Origin: Desulfobacterales bacterium
GTDB taxonomy: Bacteria; Desulfobacterota; Desulfobacteria; Desulfobacterales; SURF-7
Length of the DNA: 34,542 bases
Assembly: GCA_028277765.1 (NCBI GenBank)
Contig: JANQFQ010000100.1
Coordinates: forward strand, 1 to 34,542
Direction: 5' to 3'
A program made the translations under genes and the position numbers. The notes under the pieces were generated by a model that worked only from the letters and a program-made list of their open reading frames with translations, did no database searches and had not been told where the DNA came from. Below, one piece after another: positions 32,885 to 34,542 of this stretch. Numbering within the stretch: position 1 is the stretch's first letter; every line of letters begins with the position of its first letter.

Positions 32885-32925
32885 AAAATCCGAAATCCGA
32901 ATATCGAAACAAACAAGACACGATG
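32885..32925. repeat. Dispersed palindromic element, left-end fragment (copy 3)
   Basis: aaatccgaaatccgaatatc matches the left arm of the elements at 1794 and 9035. No matching right arm follows, so the copy is truncated or diverged. It lies between the convergent icmF and PilZ genes. Confidence 0.55.
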
Positions 32926-32972
32926 TGATCTTACACTGTATGTAAAATCAAGTATAGGTCAGGATATATAAT

Positions 32973-33725
32973 TTATTCCTTATCTTCGTCCTCTTCCGAT
33001 AGAGCTTCTTTATCTTCACCCTCTATCGGTACTTCTTCTTTGTCTTCGTCCTCTTCAGATAGATCTTCTTTATCTTCATCATCTATCGCTGCTTCTTCTT
33101 TGTCTTCGTCCTTTTCCATTTTCTCTTTTTTGCCTTTAATCGGCAGCTTATCCTCTTCTCCGGATATCTGCATATTCAAAGCAGCGATATGTCTATCTAC
33201 AATTTCACAGGTTGTTTCGTTCGGTTCCACAAATTCAATGCCTGATTCAAACCGCCCCTCTTCACAGGCTCTACAGTAAACCGCCTTAGCTTTAACATCC
33301 ATCAGGAGTTCAATCTCCGTATCTATCGATAGGAGTATCGAATATTGTGTGTCAATGGGAACGTATGTCTCAAGAAGAATACCGCCTTTGCTTATATTCA
33401 GCGTCTTGCCAATACCCCGAGTTACAACGTTCCCCTCTTTATCCACGCATTCATAGGATATAATATTAAGAGAATGCACTCTCCTGTGCTTCCTGTCATA
33501 ACGCGCGTCATCTTCCTGGCCATAGTCGCTTACAAAAATAAACGCTCTTTTCATGTCAGGGAAACGCCTTCTCTCTTTATGGCCGCCTCTTTCAACCGTA
33601 ACAATAAAGCTTATAACATTCCCTTTTTTATCTTTCTCTTTAATGATTTTAAGATTTTCTAACACATTCACAGTTTTAAACCGTTCATGCCTCCTGCGAT
33701 CAATGTCAACCTTCTTCCTAGCCAT
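32973..33725 (-). CDS. PilZ-domain protein with acidic repeat tail
   Basis: The 250-residue product has an N-terminal basic part (DRRRHERFKTVNVLENLKII). A PilZ domain at about residues 80-180 shows RKHRRVH as the RxxxR-type motif and NISKGGILLET as the (D/N)xSxxG motif, the two elements that bind cyclic di-GMP. The last 45-50 residues are a highly acidic tail built of ten-residue units of the type DEDKE-x4-E. The DNA there (about 32974-33120) is a tandem repeat with a 30/60-base period, so the tail length is likely variable between strains. GGAG lies about seven bases before the ATG. It follows the SUMF1-like gene on the same strand with 58 bases between. Confidence 0.85.
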   Translation of the reverse strand: MARKKVDIDRRRHERFKTVNVLENLKIIKEKDKKGNVISFIVTVERGGHKERRRFPDMKRAFIFVSDYGQEDDARYDRKHRRVHSLNIISYECVDKEGNVVTRGIGKTLNISKGGILLETYVPIDTQYSILLSIDTEIELLMDVKAKAVYCRACEEGRFESGIEFVEPNETTCEIVDRHIAALNMQISGEEDKLPIKGKKEKMEKDEDKEEAAIDDEDKEDLSEEDEDKEEVPIEGEDKEALSEEDEDKE

Positions 33726-33783
33726 GTTTCAGCTCCATCCAATCATCTTACTATTCAGCCCAGAAAATAAAACTCTTCTCGTG

Positions 33784-34542
33784 TTACGGTTTGGTACTTA
33801 CCAAGCGGAAACCCAGGTTATAAAACTTGTAATTAGGTGAACCTCTGTATCTGTATGCGGAACGGCTAGATACTGCGGGAGAATTCAGGCTGCCACCCCT
33901 GATAATCCTGTGTTTGCCAGTTTCCGGGCCAACAGGGTCTGTAACAGCATCCGAAGAATATTTTTTTATTTTTTCTCCGCATTGGTCTTGACACCATTCC
34001 GATACATTCCCGTGCATAGCGTAAACACCCCAGGCATTTGGTTCCAATCTGTCAACTGATACGGTCGTGTTCCTAAAATGTCCCTTCTGACATCCTGATC
34101 CAGGAACTATTCCTTTATAATTCGCGTGTTTTGATGATAAACAGTTCCCAGTAAAAAATGGTGTTGTTGTTCCAGCCCGGCAAACATACTCCCACTCAGC
34201 TTCCGTGGGTAGACGATACTTTCCAGTATTATCCAGTTCATTAAGCTTCTTGATAAACGTCTGTATATCATTCCATGAGACCTGCTCCACTGGGAAATTG
34301 CCCCCTTTAACAACGAATTTTGACGGATTACTCCCCATCACTTTCTGCCATTGTTTCTGGGTGACCTCGGTGGTTTGCATGTAAAAACCTTTAGTAAAGG
34401 TTACATTGTGCTGCCGTTCATCCTTTTCCCGGCCTTTCTCTTTTTTCGGGCTTCCCATCATAAATGAACCCGGCTTAATATAAACAAAATTCATACCTAT
34501 AGAATTACTGATCTTTTCTGGCGGCGGTGGCGGCGGTGGCGG
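33784..34542 (-). CDS. SUMF1/FGE-sulfatase-like domain protein, C-terminal part (5' end outside window)
   Basis: The domain runs from GMNFVYIKPGSFMMGS through TEVTQKQW, PVEQVSWNDIQTFI, YRLPTEAEWEY, GNVSEWCQDQ and RGGSLNSPAVSSRSAYRYRG to GFRLVSTKP, a complete SUMF1-like fold. The frame remains open upstream of the ATG at 34494 to the window edge and reads eight prolines, then EKISNSIG, so the ATG is internal. The real protein has an unknown N-terminal domain joined by a poly-proline linker. The catalytic cysteines of true formylglycine-generating enzymes are absent from the RGGS...RYR segment, so it is more likely a binding or scaffold domain. Many Desulfobacterota fuse such domains to kinases or caspases; which applies here cannot be seen. 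Confidence 0.88.
   Translation of the reverse strand, partial: PPPPPPPPEKISNSIGMNFVYIKPGSFMMGSPKKEKGREKDERQHNVTFTKGFYMQTTEVTQKQWQKVMGSNPSKFVVKGGNFPVEQVSWNDIQTFIKKLNELDNTGKYRLPTEAEWEYVCRAGTTTPFFTGNCLSSKHANYKGIVPGSGCQKGHFRNTTVSVDRLEPNAWGVYAMHGNVSEWCQDQCGEKIKKYSSDAVTDPVGPETGKHRIIRGGSLNSPAVSSRSAYRYRGSPNYKFYNLGFRLVSTKP

Noticed and set aside
33784..34542. Diversity-generating retroelement target protein
   Set aside because: No reverse transcriptase, template repeat or adenine-biased variable segment is visible in the window; only the fold family is compatible.

Overview
The window looks like chromosomal DNA of a strictly anaerobic, Gram-negative Desulfobacterota-type bacterium (Desulfobacterales-like sulfate reducer or close relative). 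The gene families point that way: an aldehyde:ferredoxin oxidoreductase (AOR), benzoyl-CoA reductase/2-hydroxyacyl-CoA dehydratase subunits, ADP-forming acyl-CoA synthetase, a fused isobutyryl-CoA mutase, a FadL porin, a Ser/Thr kinase with TPRs and a SUMF1-like domain protein. Intergenic DNA rich in short dispersed palindromic repeats fits as well. The assignment is an inference from families and style, not from a marker gene.

Region 1 (1-13997, all + strand) is a CoA-ester catabolic cluster. In order it holds the 3' part of an AOR, a MoaD/ThiS-like protein, an enoyl-CoA hydratase, a BcrC/HgdB-like plus BcrB-like pair, two CrtI-like flavoproteins, an acyl-CoA dehydrogenase, a 3-hydroxyacyl-CoA dehydrogenase and a second BcrC-like plus BcrB-like pair closely related to the first. 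No ATP-dependent activator (BcrA/BcrD or HgdC type) is present. Dispersed repeats sit in most gaps.

Region 2 (13998-17460) is an AT-rich patchwork: a GT4 glycosyltransferase; an exported unknown protein whose frame is broken by one TGA exactly at the signal-peptide junction; an overlapping unknown gene; and a VapBC toxin-antitoxin pair with its own promoter.

Region 3 (17544-21680, minus strand) is a three-gene group: a transmembrane Ser/Thr kinase with TPRs, a LysM lipoprotein, and a very long exported pentapeptide-repeat protein.

Region 4 (22005-32807, + strand) starts with a TetR regulator whose promoter overlaps a palindromic operator. A PNPOx-fold flavoprotein, a FadL/TodX porin and the alpha and beta subunits of an ADP-forming acyl-CoA synthetase follow. 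After a 650-bp repeat array come an FRG-domain protein, a third CrtI-like flavoprotein and a fused isobutyryl-CoA mutase (IcmF). With region 1 this gives a plausible route: uptake of a hydrophobic acid, CoA activation, carbon-skeleton rearrangement and beta-oxidation. The dehydratase/reductase-like pairs and CrtI-like flavoproteins would carry out an unidentified redox step.

Region 5 (32973-34542, minus strand) carries a PilZ-domain protein with an acidic repeat tail and the C-terminal part of a SUMF1-like protein preceded by a poly-proline linker. The best candidate for an undescribed system is the duplicated BcrBC-like/CrtI-like flavoprotein module of region 1.
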